Shown: positions 17,942 to 27,172 of the stretch, in pieces
Layout: every line of letters starts with the position of its first letter
How positions within the stretch are numbered: position 1 is the first letter of the stretch
The notes under the pieces: generated by a model
The model's database searches: none
The model's input: only the letters and a program-made list of their open reading frames with translations
What the model was told of the DNA's origin: nothing
Made by a program: the position numbers and the translations under genes
NCBI GenBank assembly: GCA_963702305.1
Contig: CAVPBX010000012.1
Location: 1 to 64,000, forward strand
DNA from: PALSA-693 sp963702305
GTDB lineage: Bacteria; Actinomycetota; Acidimicrobiia; Acidimicrobiales; Palsa-688
Length of the DNA: 64,000 nucleotides
Reading direction: 5' to 3'

Positions 17942-19162
17942 CTACGGCCCCAGGAGCAGTAGGTCGACGTCGTCTCCGCTGGCGACCGCGAAACCGGGCG
18001 GCACCACGGCCAGCCCGCCGGCCAGGGCCATGGCGTGCAACTGGTGCGAACCCTGCCCGCCGGCGCTGCGCACGTGGTAGCGGCCGTCCGCCTGGATGGC
18101 GACCTCCACCCGGGCGAACGTGGTTCGCCCGTCGTGGGCCCCCCGCAAGCCGCCCTCGTCGACGACCGCGGGGACGGGAACGCGATACCAGTCCCCGTCG
18201 GGCCGGCCGGCCATCCGCCGCAACCCGGGGCGGGCCAGCACCTCGTAGCTCACCATCGACGACACCGGGTTGCCCGGCAGGCCGAACACGGGGGTGCCGC
18301 CCACCAGCCCGAAGGCGAAGGGCTTGGCCGGCCGGATGGCCACCTGCATCCAGTGCATCTGGCCGATCCGGTCGAGGACCACTTTCACCCAGTCGAAGTC
18401 ACCCATGCTGACGCCGCCGCTGGTCAGCACGGCGTCGCAGCGGGCCGCCCCGTCGAGCAACCGCCCCTCGATCTGGCGCTCGTCGTCCCGGGCGATGCCC
18501 AGGTCGACGGCCTCGAACCCGTCCCGGCGCAGCAAGGCCATGAGGGTGCGCCGGTTGGAGTCGCGGATCTGGCCCGGGAGCAGCGCCCCGCCCCCTTCGA
18601 TCAGCTCGTCACCGGTCGACAGCACGCCGACGACGGGAGCCGGCACCACGGTCACTCTTTCCCTGCCGACGCTGCAGAGCACGCCCAGGTGACCGGGGCC
18701 GAGGACGGTGCCGGCCGCGAAGACCTCCTGGCCGGCCGTCACGTCCTCGCCGGCCCGGCGCACGTGCTCGCCCGCCACGGCGGGGGCGGACACCCAGACC
18801 TGGTCGCCCTCGCTGCGGGTGACCTCGACGATCGCCACCGCGTCCGCACCGGCGGGGAAAGGAGCACCCGTCATGATCCGCAGCGCCTCCCCCGGTCCGA
18901 CCGGGGTGCCGGGAGCGTGCCCGGCCGCCAGCGTGCCGATCACCGTCAACCGGGCGGGCTGGTCGGGGCTGGCCCCGGCCACGTCCGCGGCCCGCACCGC
19001 GTACCCGTCCATGGCCGTGTTGGCGAACGGCGGCACGTCCTCGGCCGCGGTGACCGCCTCGGCCAGGACGAGGCCCAGGGCGCCGTCGATGCCCACCGGC
19101 CGGGCCGGCCTGGGCCCGCACGCCGCGGTGACCTCGGCCTGGGCCTCGGCGAGGGGGATCAC
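17942..19162 (-). CDS. moeA: Molybdopterin molybdotransferase MoeA
   Basis: Inserts molybdate into adenylated molybdopterin. It has 406 residues from a GTG at 19162 whose last two bases begin the TGA that ends galU (GTGA overlap), so translation is probably coupled. Motifs include NTAMDGYAVRA near 55-65, MTGAPFPAGADAVAIVE near 108-125, GVLSTGDELIEGG near 185, TSGGVSMGDFDWVK near 250 and FGLPGNPVSSMVSYE near 295. An open frame continues into the first part of galU, but only through a galU frameshift; the fusion is not real. Confidence 0.95.
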   Translation of the reverse strand: MIPLAEAQAEVTAACGPRPARPVGIDGALGLVLAEAVTAAEDVPPFANTAMDGYAVRAADVAGASPDQPARLTVIGTLAAGHAPGTPVGPGEALRIMTGAPFPAGADAVAIVEVTRSEGDQVWVSAPAVAGEHVRRAGEDVTAGQEVFAAGTVLGPGHLGVLCSVGRERVTVVPAPVVGVLSTGDELIEGGGALLPGQIRDSNRRTLMALLRRDGFEAVDLGIARDDERQIEGRLLDGAARCDAVLTSGGVSMGDFDWVKVVLDRIGQMHWMQVAIRPAKPFAFGLVGGTPVFGLPGNPVSSMVSYEVLARPGLRRMAGRPDGDWYRVPVPAVVDEGGLRGAHDGRTTFARVEVAIQADGRYHVRSAGGQGSHQLHAMALAGGLAVVPPGFAVASGDDVDLLLLGP

Positions 19163-20035
19163 GGCGCCGCCAGCCGGGCTTCGAGGTAGGCCCGGAACGC
19201 CGGCCCCAGGTCCTCGCGTTCCAGGGCCAGCTCCACCGTGGCCCGGAGGTAGTCGAGCTTGTTGCCGACGTCGAAGCGGCCGTGTTGGAACATGTAGCCG
19301 TACACCGGCTCGGTCTCCATCAGGATCCTGATGGCGTCGGTCAGCTGGATCTCGCCGCCCCGGCCCGGTTTCGTCTTGGCGATGGCCTCGAAGATCGCCG
19401 GCGTCAACACGTACCGGCCCATCACCCCCAGGTTCGACGGCGCCTCCTCGGGGGTCGGCTTCTCCACCACGTCGAAGACCCGTACCACCGACTCGCTCGA
19501 CGGGCTCCGTCGCGGCGCTGCCGTAGGCGGAGATCTCGGCGGGGGTCACCATCTTGAGGGCCAGGACCGATCCGTGCAGGCGCTCGTGGGTGGCCAGCAT
19601 CCCGGCCAGGATCCCGGACTTCTCGTGCATGATGTCGTCACCGAGGAGGACCACGAACGGTTGGTCGCCCACATGCTCCCGGGCCACGGAGACGGCATGG
19701 CCCAGGCCCAGGGGTTCGCCCTGGCGGACGTAGTGGATCTCGGCCATCTCGGCGATGGCGCGCATCTGGGCCAGTTGTTCGTGCTTGCCGGCGCGCTCCA
19801 GGTAGTACTCCAGCTCGAAAGACCGGTCGAAGTGGTCCTCGAGCGTGCGCTTGCCCCGGCCGGTGATGACCAGGATGTCGGTGATGCCGTTCTGCACGGC
19901 CTCCTCGACGACGTACTGGATGGCGGGCTTGTCGACCAGCGGCAGCATCTCTTTGGGCTGGGCCTTGGCCGCGGGGAGGAACCTGGTGCCGAGGCCGGCG
20001 GCGGGGATGACGGCTTTTTTCACGGTGTGCGCCAC
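19159..20035 (-). CDS. galU: UTP-glucose-1-phosphate uridylyltransferase GalU, one-base frameshift
   Basis: Makes UDP-glucose for cell-envelope and exopolysaccharide synthesis. The GTG at 20035 gives VAHTVKKAVIPAAGLGTRF, the nucleotide-binding start. The family sequence runs to AEISAYGSAATEPVE near residue 178. It then continues in another frame as ESVVRVFDVVEKPTPEEA to ...YLEARLAAP. Removing one base near 19500 (in GTCGAGCGAGTCG, minus strand) restores a 291-residue protein. All parts are conserved, so a sequence error or a very recent mutation is likely. It is the first gene of the Moco operon and diverges from fmdB. Confidence 0.88.
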
Positions 20036-20082
20036 AGGGGGTTGTTCTACCACCGGGCGGTTCCGCCGGCGGTCCGGTACAC

Positions 20083-20109
20083 TTGGCACTCGACTGGTGA
20101 GAGTGCTAG
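20083..20109. promoter_or_regulatory. CIRCE element (HrcA operator)
   Basis: TTGGCACTC, nine bases, GAGTGCTAG: the inverted repeat and spacing match the CIRCE consensus TTAGCACTC-N9-GAGTGCTAA at 16 of 18 arm positions. It lies 31 bases before the fmdB start codon and 47 bases from galU on the other strand. CIRCE is bound by the heat-shock repressor HrcA and normally controls groES/groEL or hrcA. Heat-shock control of fmdB, and perhaps of galU, is inferred. Confidence 0.8.
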
Positions 20110-20139
20110 CGCCTGATCTGGCAGGAGGACCCCGAGCGC

Positions 20140-20532
20140 ATGCCCACTTATGAATACGCGTGCAAGTCGTGCGGGGAACACCTCGAGGTGGCGCAGTCCT
20201 TCAAGGACGAGCCCCTCACGGAGTGCCCCAAGTGCGGCGGACCGCTCCGCAAGGTGTTCGGGAGCATCGGCATCGCCTTCAAGGGCAGCGGCTTCTACAA
20301 GACGGACAGCCGGAGCACCTCGGCGGCCGGAAGGCCGGCGGCCGGCGGATCGAAGTCGGACGGGGCGGCGGCTGGCGGCGGAAGCGACGGCGGCGGTGGC
20401 GGCGGGAGCGGGAGTGACGGCGGCAGCGGCAGCGACGGGGGCTCGGGGCCGGCCAAGAGCGAGCCGGCCGCGAAGAAGTCCGACTCGTCGTCCTCGTCGC
20501 CCGCCTCCCCCTCCAGCGCCGCCGCCTCCTAG
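20140..20532 (+). CDS. FmdB-family zinc ribbon protein with Gly/Ser-rich tail
   Basis: 130 residues. The N-terminal zinc ribbon is clear: MPTYEYACKSCG with C8 and C11, then C29 and C32 (ECPKCGG), followed by LRKVFGSIGIAFKGSGFYKT, the usual FmdB end. From about residue 55 the tail is a low-complexity run of Gly, Ser, Asp, Ala and Lys. The role of FmdB proteins is poorly defined; the first was linked to formamidase regulation. An AGGAGG site precedes the ATG. A CIRCE element upstream suggests stress induction. The purine phosphorylase-like gene follows after 30 bases. Confidence 0.9.
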   Translation: MPTYEYACKSCGEHLEVAQSFKDEPLTECPKCGGPLRKVFGSIGIAFKGSGFYKTDSRSTSAAGRPAAGGSKSDGAAAGGGSDGGGGGGSGSDGGSGSDGGSGPAKSEPAAKKSDSSSSSPASPSSAAAS

Positions 20533-20562
20533 CGGCGGGCTGACCCTTCGCCGGCGGGCCTG

Positions 20563-21384
20563 GTGGCGGCCGAGATCGCGGTCATCGGCGGGTCGGGCTT
20601 CTACCAATGGCTGGACGGGGCGACGTCGGTGACGCCGGCCACCCCGTACGGGGCACCGTCCGGGCCGATCACGGTGGGTTCGGTCGGTGGCCGCTCGGTC
20701 GCGTTCCTGGCCCGCCACGGCGAGCACCACCAGATCGCCCCCCACGCGGTCAACGCCCGAGCCAACCTGTGGGCCCTGCGCGAGCTGGGGGTCCGGCGGG
20801 TGATCGGCCCGTGCGCAGTGGGGTCGTTGCAGGCGGCCATCGGTCCGGGTGACCTGGTCGTGCTCGACCAGCTCCTGGACCGGACGTGGGGGCGGGCCGA
20901 CACCTACCTGGACGGTGACGTCGTCGAGCACGTGAGCTTCGCCGACCCCTACTGCCCGGAGCTGCGGTCGGTGCTGGTGGCTGGGGCGAATGGGAGCAGG
21001 GCCGGTGAGCGCGGGTGGGCCGGCGGTGCGGTGCACGAGCGAGGCACGGTGGTGGTGGTGCAGGGGCCCCGCTTCTCGACCCGGGCCGAATCGCGGTGGT
21101 ACCAGGCGGCCGGCGTCGACGTAATCAACATGACGCAATACCCGGAGGCCTACCTGGCCCGGGAGCTGGGCCTGTGTTACGCCGGCCTGGCCCTCGTCAC
21201 CGACCGCGACGTCGGCGAGGTCGGCGACCCGGACAATCCGCCCGTCACCATGGAGGCCGCCCTCGCGGTCCTGGCCGCCAACGTCGACCACACCCGCACC
21301 CTGCTGGCCGGCGCCGTTCCCGCCATCCCCCAGGTGCCGGGGTGCGCCTGCGCGGCCGGCGGGGCGCCCAGCCTGCGGCGCTGA
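20563..21384 (+). CDS. MTA/purine nucleoside phosphorylase family protein
   Basis: Phosphorolysis of a purine nucleoside, most likely 5'-methylthioadenosine or a 6-oxopurine nucleoside. It has 273 residues from a GTG at 20563. MTAP-family marks are IAVIGGSGFYQWL at the start, FLARHGEHHQIAPHAVNARA near 50-70, GPCAVGSLQAAIGPGDLV near 86, QGPRFSTRAESRWY near 165 and DVINMTQYPEAYLARE near 186. The end is Cys/Ala/Gly-rich (GCACAAGG) and less conserved. Substrate preference is set by a few pocket residues and was not resolved. Confidence 0.88.
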   Translation: MAAEIAVIGGSGFYQWLDGATSVTPATPYGAPSGPITVGSVGGRSVAFLARHGEHHQIAPHAVNARANLWALRELGVRRVIGPCAVGSLQAAIGPGDLVVLDQLLDRTWGRADTYLDGDVVEHVSFADPYCPELRSVLVAGANGSRAGERGWAGGAVHERGTVVVVQGPRFSTRAESRWYQAAGVDVINMTQYPEAYLARELGLCYAGLALVTDRDVGEVGDPDNPPVTMEAALAVLAANVDHTRTLLAGAVPAIPQVPGCACAAGGAPSLRR

Positions 21385-21435
21385 GCGGCGGGCCGGCGGG
21401 GGCGGCCGGCGCCCGGCCACGAAACGAGCGCCGCC

Positions 21436-22371
21436 TCAGGCCCCCGCCGCCACGAACACCGTCATGAAGGCGCCGAAGCCCAGGCAGTACAGCCCGAACG
21501 GGACCAGATTGCGCGTCTTGAAGTACTGCAGCAGAAAGCGGACGGAGACGAGGCTCACCAGGAAGGTGACCACGCTGCCGGCCAGCACCTGGCCCCGCAC
21601 CCCGTTGCCGTTGACCCCGAACAGGTCGGGCAGCTTGTAGATGCCCGCGGCGAAGATGATCGGGGTGGCGAGGAGGAAGGCAAACTTGGCGGCGTCCTCG
21701 TTGTCGAGACCGCGTACCAGGCCGACCACCATGGTGACCCCGTCCCGGCTGATGCCGGCGATCAGGGCCAGGGTCTGGACCACGCCGATGATCCCCGCCT
21801 CCCGGTACTCGAGCGTCTCGAGTCGTCGCGACCCCTCAGGGGTGACGCCCTCGCGGGCGGCCAACTCCCGGACCGCGGAGCGGCGGCGGACCCGCTCGCC
21901 GGCGATGAGGATGACGCCGTTGATCATGAGGAAGATGGCGGCCGACATGGGCTTGGCGAGGAGGGTGCGCACCTTGTGCTCCAGCAGCAGGCCCAGGATC
22001 CCCGTGGGGATGCAGGCCACCACGATCAGCCAGGCCAGCCGCTCGGTCGACGTTTCGACCCGCCGGGTGCGGAGGGTCACGAAGAACGCCTTGACGATGC
22101 GGACCCAGTCCTTCCAGAAGAACACCAGGAGGGCCACCGCGTTCGCCACGTGCAAGCCCACGATGAAGGCCAGGTAGAACGACTCGCTGGCGTCCTGGCT
22201 CTTGACCAGGTTGTTCCACCCGAACAGTTTCGGTATCAGCACGGTGTGGCCCAGGCTCGACACCGGGAACAGCTCGGCGATCCCCTGGAAGACGCCGATC
22301 ACGATGGCCTGGAAGAAGCTCAGGTGATTGGCGGCATGAGCGGCTTGGGGCGCGGCGGCGGCCAGCAACAC
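21436..22371 (-). CDS. uppP: Undecaprenyl-diphosphatase UppP (BacA)
   Basis: Recycles the undecaprenyl lipid carrier for peptidoglycan synthesis; confers bacitracin resistance when abundant. It has 311 residues and many membrane segments. The first active-site motif is QGIAELFPVSSLGH (residues 29-42). The second is AGISRDGVTM near 215, where most family members have PGxSRSG; the Pro and one Ser are changed. The start is a GTG followed by a hydrophobic stretch. It is convergent with the phosphorylase gene. Confidence 0.88.
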   Translation of the reverse strand: MLLAAAAPQAAHAANHLSFFQAIVIGVFQGIAELFPVSSLGHTVLIPKLFGWNNLVKSQDASESFYLAFIVGLHVANAVALLVFFWKDWVRIVKAFFVTLRTRRVETSTERLAWLIVVACIPTGILGLLLEHKVRTLLAKPMSAAIFLMINGVILIAGERVRRRSAVRELAAREGVTPEGSRRLETLEYREAGIIGVVQTLALIAGISRDGVTMVVGLVRGLDNEDAAKFAFLLATPIIFAAGIYKLPDLFGVNGNGVRGQVLAGSVVTFLVSLVSVRFLLQYFKTRNLVPFGLYCLGFGAFMTVFVAAGA

Positions 22372-22511
22372 GGGATGAGATCACTTTCGTCACACGACAG
22401 GACGCCCTATGTTGCCGCATCCCGCGCTTGCCTTCAGGTAACGGCCGTCTGGTGACCATTTGGCACCCCGACGCACCCCGACGCCGAAGGGGCGGGTGGG
22501 GCGGGCCGACC

Positions 22512-23030
22512 CTAGGCGAGGTCGCCGAGCTCGCCCATGTCGATCGGCTCCGGGACGCCCAGCCCGCCGGCCCCGCCCAGTACGACCGGGAGCTGGTCGA
22601 CCAGCCAGGGCGGGATCACCCGGCCGCCGCCGGCGACCATCGCGGCCAGCTCGTCGAACGGCCACCATCGGGCCCCCTTGAACGCCACCACCTCCAGGGC
22701 CTCCAACCCAGCCGGGCGGTACTCGCCGGCGCCGGCACAACGAGCCACGTGTACCCGCTCGTGCTGATCGAAGTGGTAGCCGGCGAAGTCGAAGACGGCG
22801 TGATGGCGCCACACGCACGGCCCCATTTCCACCCCGTCGATGCCGGTCTCCTCGTACAGCTCGCGGGCCGCCGCCGCCTCGCTGGGTTCGCCGCCTTCGA
22901 TCCCGCCGCCGGGCAGTTCCCACCACGCCCCTCGATCAGGGCGGGCCGGGTCCCCGGCCTCGATCAACAGGACCCGGTCCGCGGGATCGAGCAGCACCAC
23001 CCGGGCGGCTTGGCGCCGGAGCGTCCACAC
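22512..23030 (-). CDS. Nudix hydrolase
   Basis: Hydrolyses a nucleoside diphosphate linked to another group; substrate unknown. It has 172 residues and starts MWTLRRQAARVVLLDPADRV. The Nudix box is complete near residues 42-64: GGGIEGGEPSEAAAARELYE followed by ETGID (pattern GX5EX7REUXEEXGU). The C-terminal part ends in a Gly/Leu-rich acidic stretch. It lies 17 bases after pmbA and may be co-transcribed. Confidence 0.88.
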   Translation of the reverse strand: MWTLRRQAARVVLLDPADRVLLIEAGDPARPDRGAWWELPGGGIEGGEPSEAAAARELYEETGIDGVEMGPCVWRHHAVFDFAGYHFDQHERVHVARCAGAGEYRPAGLEALEVVAFKGARWWPFDELAAMVAGGGRVIPPWLVDQLPVVLGGAGGLGVPEPIDMGELGDLA

Positions 23031-23047
23031 CGGCGAACCGCCCGCCC

Positions 23048-24404
23048 CTACTCGCCGCTCATGGAGACGTCGGCGATGGCCAGGGTCAGCCCGGCAGCCG
23101 ACGAAGGCAACCGCTCCAGATCGTTGCCAACCCCCACCACGCCCGTCAGCATGCGCTGGATGGTGGAAGCGATGGTGAACTCCCGCACCGGTCCCGCCAG
23201 CTCCCCGCCCCGGATGAGGACGCCTTCGGCCCCGACCGAGAAGTCGCCGCTGACCGGATTGACGCCCGAGTGGACCCCGGAGATCGACTGCACCAGCAAC
23301 CCGTCGCCGACGGCGGCCAGGATGTCGGCCGGCGACTGCGAGCCCGGTACCACTATGAGGGCCCGGGCGCCGGTGCCCGGCCCGCTCTTGAATCCGGCTC
23401 GGACCGCCGAGGCGGTCGAAGCCGTCCCGGCCCGGCGGGCGGAGTAGGTGTTGTACAGGAACTGGCGCAGGATGCCGTCCTCGAGCAGGACGTTCCGGCG
23501 GGTGGCCAGTCCTTCGGCGTCATAGCGACTGGCCCCGTAGGCGTCTGGATCCGTCGGGTCGTCCACCAGGGTGAAACCCGGCACGGCGACGTTCTCGCCG
23601 ATGCGGTCGGCGAAGAGGGACCGGCCCTTGAGCACGGCCTCCCCGTCGAGGGTGCCGCCGATCACCGACAACAGGGTGGCGGTCATCTCCGGCTCGAACA
23701 CGGCGGTCAGGTGGGCCGAGCGGGGCTTGACCGCGCCCAGCAGCCGGGTGGCCCGCCGCACCGCATCCCCCGCCGCCTTGTCGAGGTCCAGGTCGTCCGG
23801 GCTGCGGCCCACGCTGTAGCCGCTGCCGGTCTGCGTGTCCGCGGCGCCGCCGGCGACGGCGGACGCGGCCAGGTAACAAGCAGTGCGCCGCGACGAGGCG
23901 CGGATCCCGGTGCTCGACGCGACCGCGGACTCGAAAGCCGCGTCGCCCCACTCGGCGCTCTCCACCGACCGGATCCGAGCGTCGCCGGCCCGGACCGCCC
24001 GTTCCAGCTCGAGGGCCCGGGCCACCTTGACGTCCGCCGGGTAGGCGGCCAGGTCGTCGCGCCACAGGTCGAGGTCCGCCGGCGCCACCCCGTCGGGGAC
24101 GGCCAGCCCCACCCATTCGTCCGAGGAGGCGAAGCCGGCGTTGTCCCGGGCCTCCTCGAGGGTCTCCGCCACCATGTCCGGGTCGAGCGAGCCGGCATAG
24201 GCGAACCCCTGACTGCGGCCGACGACCACCCGGATGCCGATGCCCGCCGACTCCGCGGACGAGAGGGACTCCACCTCGCCCTCGTAGACGCGGATCTCGG
24301 TGTCCCGGCCGCGAGCCACGTAGGCCTCGACCTGCTCCCCGTCGCGCGCCCAGCCGGCGACCTTCGTCGGCCAGCTCCAGCAGCTCGCTCTGGGCCTCAC
24401 TCAC
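23048..24404 (-). CDS. pmbA: PmbA/TldE-family protein, one-base frameshift near start
   Basis: Partner of TldD in a metalloprotease that matures modified peptides and degrades unfolded peptides. A GTG at 24404 overlaps the tldD TGA (GTGA). It starts VSEAQSELLELADE, and the family sequence then continues one frame over as VAGWARDGEQVEAYVARGRD. Removing one base near 24365 (GACGAAGGTCGCC) restores 451 residues. Later landmarks are GIGIRVVVGRSQGFAYAGSL, PEMTATLLSVIGGTLDGEAV and GVHSGVNPVSGDFSVGAEG. PmbA lacks the zinc motif of TldD, as expected. Confidence 0.88.
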
Positions 24405-25817
24405 CGGGCGGTCCCGCCGACCGTCAGGGCGCTGACCCGCAGGGTGGGCTGGCCGTCGCCGACGGGCACTCCCTGGCCCTGCTTGCCGCAGGTTCCTGGC
24501 GGCCCCATGGCGAAATCGTTGCCGACGACGTCGATGTTGCGCAGGACGTCCGGTCCGTTGCCGATCAGGTTGGCGTCGCGCAGGGGCTCGGTGATCCGGC
24601 CGTCCTCGATCAGGTAGGCCTCGGTCATGCCGAACACGAAGTCGCCGGTGGCGGTGTTGACCTGGCCGCCGCCGAGCTGGGCCACGTACACCCCGTGCGG
24701 GGTCTGGCGCACGATCTCGTCGGGATCCTCGCCCCCGGCCAGCACGAAGGTGTTGGTCATGCGCACCATCGGCAGGTGCTGGTAGCTCTCCCGGCGCCCG
24801 TTGCCGGAGCTGGGCCGGCCCTCCTTGCGGGCCCGCAACCAGTCCCACATGTAGTCGGTGAGAATGCCGTTCTCGATGAGCACGTTCCGCCCCGCTGGGT
24901 GACCTTCGTCGTCGACGGCGAGGGCGCCCCACTCCGGACCCATGGTGCCGTCATCGACGAGCGTGACCAGCGGGCTGGCCACCATTTCACCGACTCTTCC
25001 CGGTGAAGACCGACACGTCTTTGGCGATGTGATCGGCCTCGAGCCCGTGCCCGCATGCTTCATGGAAAAGGACGCCACCGCTGCCCTGCTTGATCACCAC
25101 GGGCAGCGTCCCCGACGGCGCGGGGCGGGCCGCCAGCTTGGTGAGCGCCCGGGTGGCCGCGGCGCGGGCCAGGTCCTCGACGAGCAGCCGGTCAAACATC
25201 TCGAAGCCGATGGTGGCCCCCACCGACTCGCGTCCCGTCTGCAGTCCGGTATCGCCGCTGGCGACGCAGGACACCGCGAAGCGGGTCTTGACCTGGTCGT
25301 CGGCAGCCAGGACCCCCTCGCTGTTGGCGACCAGGATGCGCCGGCGGCTGTCGCCGTAAACGGCGGTGACCTGCCGGATGGACCCGCCGGCGGCCCGGGC
25401 GGCCTCGTCGGCCCGCCGGAGCAGCGCCACCTTCTCGGCCTTGGCGACGGTCTCGGGCATGATGGTCACGTCATTGGGGGCCGGGGCCGAGACCCGGCTG
25501 AGGGCCACGGTGCGCACCCCGCCGCCACCTTGGCGGGCCGCCGCGGCCGCCGCCTCGGCCGCGGCTCGCAGGCCGGGTTCGCTCAGGTCACTGGTGTGGG
25601 CGAAGCCGGTGGTCTCGCCGACCACCACCCGGATCCCCGCGCCCCGATCGCGGCCGGACGCCAGATCCTCGACCCGGCCGTCGTCGAGGCGGGCCGCCGA
25701 GCCCCGCCGGTCCTCGGCGAACACCTCCGCGAACTCGCCGCCCGTGCGCATGGCCGTGTCGAGCACGGCTTGGACTACGGATTCGTCGATCACGGCTGCT
25801 CCCGTTTGGGCCGGCAT
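24401..25817 (-). CDS. tldD: TldD-family zinc metalloprotease, one-base frameshift
   Basis: Catalytic subunit of the TldD/PmbA protease. The N-terminal part runs from ATG 25817 to DVSVFTGK. It contains the zinc motif in GGVLFHEACGHGLEAD near residue 265 (HExxxH). The C-terminal part continues in the next frame as VGEMVASPLVTLVDDGTMGP and ends VGGTAR. One extra base near 24997 (GGGAAGAGTCGGTG, minus strand) separates them; without it the protein has 471 residues. Both halves are well conserved, so the gene was functional until very recently or the break is technical. Confidence 0.88.
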
Positions 25818-25855
25818 TGGAACACAGCGAGGGTACCCGCATACCGTTACTACCC

Positions 25856-26234
25856 GTGTCCCTCATCCTCGGTTGCTGCGGTCAGGCCGAACTCGTCGTC
25901 GCTGACGCCGATACCGCCGCCGCCCTCGGCACCAGTGACGTCCCGGTGCTGGCCACGCCCCGGCTGGTCCAGCTGTGCGAGCAGGCGTCGATGGCGGCCC
26001 TGGTCGGTCACCTCAAGGCCGGCGAGACGAGCGTCGGCTTCCGGGTCGAGCTCACCCACCTGGCCCCGATCTCGGTCGGGAGCCGGGTGGTCGGCGACGG
26101 CGACGCTGGAGCGGAGTGAGGGCCGGCGGTTGGTGTTCAATACCAGCGTCAACGACGCCTGCGGGCTGGTGGCCGCCGGGCGGGTGACCCGGGTGCTCGT
26201 CGACCTGGCCCGGTTTATGGAGAAGGCCCGCTAA
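25856..26234 (+). CDS. FlK-like thioesterase, one-base frameshift
   Basis: Small hotdog thioesterase of the fluoroacetyl-CoA thioesterase-like family. A GTG at 25856 starts VSLILGCCGQAELVVADADT. TSDVPVLATPRLVQLCEQAS carries the expected active-site region, and VELTHLAPISVGSRVV the His. After that the frame ends in DAGAE. The other frame continues ATLERSEGRRLVFNTSVNDA to DLARFMEKAR. Removing one base near 26095 restores 125 residues. It diverges from tldD by about 40 bases. Its TAA lies inside the first copy of the repeat at 26231. Confidence 0.78.
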
Positions 26235-26300
26235 ACCCCTAGAGGCCGCTAAACCCCTAGAGGCCGGCTAAACCCCTAGAGGCCGCTAAACCCCTAGAGG
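26231..26300. repeat. Four exact copies of CTAAACCCCTAGAGG spanning two stop codons
   Basis: The 15-mer occurs at 26231-26245, 26249-26263, 26268-26282 and 26286-26300, with spacings of 18, 19 and 18 bases. The first copy provides the TAA of the rightward thioesterase gene and the last provides the TAG of the leftward L,D-transpeptidase gene. The unit core CCCCTAGAGG is nearly palindromic. It may serve as a bidirectional terminator or protein-binding array, or be recent tandem duplication. Confidence 0.85.
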
Positions 26301-27088
26301 ATCGTGACCGGGGTGCCCAGCGGCAGCATGGTCGCCAGCTGGGAGATCACCGGATTGGCCAGCCGCACGCAGCCGTGCGACACCGGGTGGCCGACCGACC
26401 AGGGCTCGTCCTGGCCATGGATGCCGATCTGGGCGTCCCCGCCGTTGAACACCGCGTAGGCGTCCGAGAACCAGCCCAGCCCGAAGATGTACGGGCCGTA
26501 GGCGCCGTTCGGGTTGTCGGGGCGGATGAGCTCCCACAGGTACGTGTGGCCGGTCGGGGTGGGCGTCGACGGCTTGCCAACCGCGGCCGGGGTGGTGAGG
26601 ACGAGGTGGCCGGCGTTGGTGACCGTCACGGTGTCGGCTTCCACGTTGACCACCACCTGGTAGGACGTCTCCGAGAGCGTCACGCTCGCGACCGGGATCC
26701 ATCCCACGCTGCCGTTGGGCCGGATGGGCAGCTCCACCTGGGCCCACCCGGAGGCGACCGGCCGACCCACCACCGCCACCACCTCGGCCGCACCGAACGG
26801 GTTGGTGGCGGGCAGGGTGCCCGCCGGCGGGCCGCCAGGGACCCGGCTGTAGGCCAGGGGGGCCTTGAGGGTGGCGATCAGGGTCGGGGCCGGGAGCGCG
26901 GGCTGGGCCCGCACCGGAGCCGGAGCCGGCTTGGCCACGGGGACCGGCGCCGCCACCGCCTCCACCGCATGGCCGCGCCCGGCCTCTTTCGGGGCGTGAG
27001 CCGTCAACAACGCCGAGGTCGCCAGCCCAGCCACGGCGAGTGCCGCCACCCCTACGGCCAGCGCTCGCCTGCCCCGTGTCCCGTCCAC
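26294..27088 (-). CDS. L,D-transpeptidase (YkuD domain), exported
   Basis: Forms 3-3 cross-links in peptidoglycan outside the membrane. It has 264 residues from a GTG at 27088; an upstream open frame has no coding look. The N-terminus is a basic start plus a hydrophobic segment (LAVGVAALAVAGLATSALL), then a Pro/Ala linker. An SH3-like region covers about residues 70-130 and the YkuD domain about 140-264. The catalytic motif HPVSHGCVRL is at 234-243, with the nucleophile Cys at 240. The stop codon lies in the four-copy repeat. It diverges from the PAP2 gene. Confidence 0.92.
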   Translation of the reverse strand: MDGTRGRRALAVGVAALAVAGLATSALLTAHAPKEAGRGHAVEAVAAPVPVAKPAPAPVRAQPALPAPTLIATLKAPLAYSRVPGGPPAGTLPATNPFGAAEVVAVVGRPVASGWAQVELPIRPNGSVGWIPVASVTLSETSYQVVVNVEADTVTVTNAGHLVLTTPAAVGKPSTPTPTGHTYLWELIRPDNPNGAYGPYIFGLGWFSDAYAVFNGGDAQIGIHGQDEPWSVGHPVSHGCVRLANPVISQLATMLPLGTPVTIL

Positions 27089-27172
27089 CGACCCATGCTG
27101 CCACGAAACGCCGGAGCGGAAGAACCGGGCGGGCGGCCAGTAGGGTGACAGCGAATTGATGCGCGTCCAACC

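Noticed and set aside
17942..20089. A 715-residue GalU-MoeA fusion protein
   Set aside because: The galU part leaves its true frame near 19500, and the middle of the apparent fusion is nonsense. MoeA has its own GTG start overlapping the galU stop.
20326..20530. Tandem repeat in the 3' part of fmdB
   Set aside because: It is the coding sequence of a Gly/Ser/Ala low-complexity tail, in frame and without exact units.
24942..26234. A 430-residue plus-strand frame over tldD
   Set aside because: Most of it is antisense to tldD; only the last 45 residues belong to the frameshifted thioesterase.
26231..26300. Possible CRISPR array
   Set aside because: Units are 15 bases with 3-4 base gaps and no spacers; no cas genes in the window.
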